Shown here in pieces: positions 62,222 through 64,000 of a stretch of DNA of 64,000 bases. The notes beneath the pieces were generated by a model. The model had not been told where the DNA came from and made no database searches. It saw only the letters and a list, made by a program, of their open reading frames with translations. Numbering within the stretch: the stretch's first letter is position 1; every line of letters starts with the position of its first letter. The stretch comes from Afipia birgiae 34632 (GTDB lineage: Bacteria > Pseudomonadota > Alphaproteobacteria > Rhizobiales > Xanthobacteraceae): contig NZ_HG326652.1 of assembly GCF_000308295.2 (NCBI RefSeq), forward strand, positions 1,180,392 to 1,244,391. The letters run 5' to 3'. The position numbers and the translations under genes were made by a program.

Positions 62222-63301
62222 TTACATCTGGTCGTAATCAACCACGACGCGGCTGGAGACCGGGTGCGCCTGGCAGGTCAGCACGAAGCCGGCCTCAAGC
62301 TCCCAGGGCTCCAGCGAGTAGTTCACGACCATCCGCGTTTCACCCTCAACGATCTTGGCGCGGCATGTGCTGCACATACCGCCCTTGCAGGCGTATGGCA
62401 GATCCATGCCGGCGCGCAGCGCAGCGTCGAGAATGACTTCGCCCTCCGCGATTGGCACATCCTTGCGCTTGCCGTCCACAATCAGCGACGCCACCGCCTT
62501 GGGTGGCGCTTCCGGCGCGACCTGAATCTTCGGCCGCGGTTTGCCGCCGAATTCCGAGACAAAGCGCTCAACGTGAACGTGATCCTTGGAAATGCCAAGA
62601 TCGACGCAAGTCGCCTCGATTTCTTCGCTCATGGCGACCGGGCCGCAGACGAAGACGTGATCGACCGCAGCCGCGGGCACCATTGAACGCAGCAGCACCT
62701 CGACCTTCTGACGATCGAGACGGCCGTACAGGATCGGCAAGTCCTGCTCTTCCTGCGACAGCACATGGAACACCGACAGGCGGCCCATGAACCGGTCCTT
62801 CAGTTCTTCCAGCGCCTCGCGGAACAGAATGCCGTTGGTCGCCCGGTTCCCGTAGAACAGAAAGAAGCGGCTGTTGGGTTCGCGTGCAAGAATTCCGCGT
62901 ACGATCGACATGATCGGCGTGATGCCGGAGCCGGCAGCAAAGCCGACATGGATGCGCGCCTGATCTGGCGCATGCGCCACGCCGAAGCGACCCGTCGGCG
63001 TCATCACATCGAGCTCATCGCCGGCTTTCAGTTCGTCCAGCGCCCAGTTTGAGAATGCACCACCGTCGACCTTCTTGACCGCGATGCGCAGTTCATGGTC
63101 GTCGGGGCTTGAGCAAATCGAGTACGAGCGCCGCACCTCTTCGCCGTCCATGGTTGTCCGCAGCGTCAGATACTGGCCGGGCGCGAAAGCATAATCCTGC
63201 GCCAGTTCCCCCGGAATCGCGAATGTCATCGACACCGCGTCGGCGGTCTCGCGGCGCAGATCGTCGACGGCAAGACGGTGAAATTTTGGAACGTGTGACA
63301 T
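62222..63301 (-). CDS. paaE: 1,2-phenylacetyl-CoA epoxidase reductase subunit PaaE
   Basis: Passes electrons from NADPH via FAD and a 2Fe-2S centre to the PaaA diiron subunit. 359 residues from MSHVPKFHRLAVDDLRR (63301), like E. coli PaaE. FAD-binding RRSYSICSSPDD, NAD-binding GFAAGSGITPIMSIVRGIL and VFVCGPVAMSEEIEATC; C-terminal plant-type ferredoxin with CKGGMCSTCRAKIVEG and LTCQAHPVS supplying the cluster cysteines. Downstream of paaD by 32 bases. Confidence 0.95.
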   Translation of the reverse strand: MSHVPKFHRLAVDDLRRETADAVSMTFAIPGELAQDYAFAPGQYLTLRTTMDGEEVRRSYSICSSPDDHELRIAVKKVDGGAFSNWALDELKAGDELDVMTPTGRFGVAHAPDQARIHVGFAAGSGITPIMSIVRGILAREPNSRFFLFYGNRATNGILFREALEELKDRFMGRLSVFHVLSQEEQDLPILYGRLDRQKVEVLLRSMVPAAAVDHVFVCGPVAMSEEIEATCVDLGISKDHVHVERFVSEFGGKPRPKIQVAPEAPPKAVASLIVDGKRKDVPIAEGEVILDAALRAGMDLPYACKGGMCSTCRAKIVEGETRMVVNYSLEPWELEAGFVLTCQAHPVSSRVVVDYDQM

Positions 63302-63333
63302 CTGATGTCGCTCTGGTCCGCTCTCTCGGGTGG

Positions 63334-63837
63334 CTAGTGGCACTTGAAATAGTCGAACGGCTCTCGGCATACCTTGCAGCGCCACAGTGCCTTGCAGGAT
63401 GTCGAGCCGAACTCGGAAAGCACTTCCGTGTTTACTGATCCGCATTGCGGACAGGCCACGTGCTGCTCGCCGAACAAAGCCCGGCGTCCACCGCCCGTCT
63501 GCGGCGGCGCGATGCCATACTCTTTCAGCTTCTGGCGGCCCTGCTCGCTCATCCAGTCCGTGGTCCAGGCCGGTGACAGCACCGTGCGCACCTTCGAATT
63601 GCGAATGCCTTCGCGCTCCAGCGCCAGCTCGATTTCCAGCGCAATCATGTTCATTGCAGGACAGCCGGAATAGGTCGGCGTGATCGCGACTTCGACCGCA
63701 CCATCCGTCACGGTCACGTCACGCAGCACGCCGAGATCAGCGATGGTCAGCACCGGAATTTCCGGATCAACCACCTGAGCCGCTGCGTTCCAGGCGGTCT
63801 GGCGAAGGTCGTGCGCGCTGTTGCTGCCGGTTACCAT
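63334..63837 (-). CDS. paaD: 1,2-phenylacetyl-CoA epoxidase subunit PaaD
   Basis: 167 residues. An N-terminal MIP18/DUF59 domain (VDPEIPVLTIADLGVLRDVT; TYSGCPAMNMIALEIELAL) is followed by a C-terminal zinc-ribbon (CPQCGSVNTEVLSEFGS, CKALWRCKVCREPFDYF). Thought to mature the iron or Fe-S sites of the epoxidase. The ATG overlaps the paaC stop by 7 bases. Confidence 0.95.
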   Translation of the reverse strand: MVTGSNSAHDLRQTAWNAAAQVVDPEIPVLTIADLGVLRDVTVTDGAVEVAITPTYSGCPAMNMIALEIELALEREGIRNSKVRTVLSPAWTTDWMSEQGRQKLKEYGIAPPQTGGGRRALFGEQHVACPQCGSVNTEVLSEFGSTSCKALWRCKVCREPFDYFKCH

Positions 63838-64000
63838 GTTGCGTTCGGAAAAGTTCGCTGCATCGATTGCAGCTCGCAGAGCAGATGCCCGAGATGTTCG
63901 GTGTGATTGCCGGACCGGCCGCCCTTCTGCATCCAGTCGCTGGACGGGCGCTTCAGCGTCGCCACGCCCAGGATGTTCGAGACGGTTTCGGCCCAGCGGC
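63831..64000 (-). CDS. paaC: 1,2-phenylacetyl-CoA epoxidase subunit PaaC, 5' part outside window
   Basis: The last ~55 residues of the structural PaaC subunit: SSDWMQKGGRSGNHTEHLGH followed by LLCELQSMQRTFPNATW and TAA at 63833. The HTEHLGHLL-x-EMQ-x-LQR ending is typical of PaaC. The gene starts beyond base 64000, presumably after paaA and paaB. Confidence 0.92.
   Translation of the reverse strand, partial: RWAETVSNILGVATLKRPSSDWMQKGGRSGNHTEHLGHLLCELQSMQRTFPNATW

Overview
The window is GC-rich DNA from an alphaproteobacterium. The aapJQMP amino-acid transporter, the NDUFS4-type complex I accessory protein, the H-NS N-terminal domain of rhizobial type, the Liu and Paa pathways and several dispersed palindromes of a kind common in Bradyrhizobium/Rhodopseudomonas/Nitrobacter/Afipia genomes all point to the Nitrobacteraceae (Bradyrhizobiaceae). 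Genus cannot be settled from the sequence alone. No integrase, transposase, phage module or CRISPR array is visible, so this looks like core or soft-core chromosome.

Layout. 1-8.0 kb: minus-strand tripartite RND efflux operon (outer-membrane lipoprotein, adaptor, two permeases; the second runs off the left edge). 8.4-10.8 kb: cyclopropane fatty acid synthase and cysteine synthase. 10.9-15.4 kb: aapJQMP on minus. 15.7-16.9 kb: metC-type beta-lyase. 17.0-28.4 kb: a long minus-strand envelope run of alpha-2-macroglobulin, an 82-residue membrane protein, PbpC, an ArnT-like glycosyltransferase, a PAP2 phosphatase, a polyprenyl-phosphate GT2 and an LpxB-N-domain protein. 28.7-29.9 kb: tRNA-Arg and small proteins. 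30.1-35.4 kb: leucine catabolism liuBCDE. 35.7-42.7 kb: single genes (NDUFS4-like, OpgC, tRNA-Pro, DUF192, double cold-shock protein, sirtuin, truncated H-NS-like protein, GloA, MarC and tiny ORFs). 42.9-50.0 kb: SGNH hydrolase, then a heavy-metal efflux locus (CDF exporter, Cys/His protein, CzcB-like adaptor, CzcA-like pump broken by an in-frame TAG). 50.0-54.6 kb: liv-type ABC transporter. 54.7-64 kb: phenylacetate catabolism, with paaG-paaI-paaK-tetR-paaZ-ethD-P450-thioesterase on plus facing paaE-paaD-paaC on minus.

How the genes work together. PaaK activates phenylacetate to its CoA ester; PaaC, PaaD and PaaE belong to the epoxidase; PaaG isomerises the epoxide to the oxepin; PaaZ opens the ring and oxidises the aldehyde; hotdog thioesterases rescue CoA. 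A palindrome of TetR type lies in the divergent paaG/livK promoter region and is a good candidate site for the TetR protein encoded in the operon. The Liu genes turn methylcrotonyl-CoA into acetoacetate and acetyl-CoA. The envelope run appears to combine periplasmic protease trapping and peptidoglycan repair with lipid A or LPS decoration.

Most notable non-coding structure: a composite repeat of two different hairpins in fixed order, about 165 bp, present at 1829-1991 and 46555-46723. Both copies sit between genes of RND efflux operons, and the second hairpin shows four compensated base-pair changes between the copies. Other points worth following are the amber codon in the CzcA-like pump, the small protein coupled to pbpC, the DNA-binding-domain-less H-NS relative, and the P450/EthD pair inside the paa cluster.
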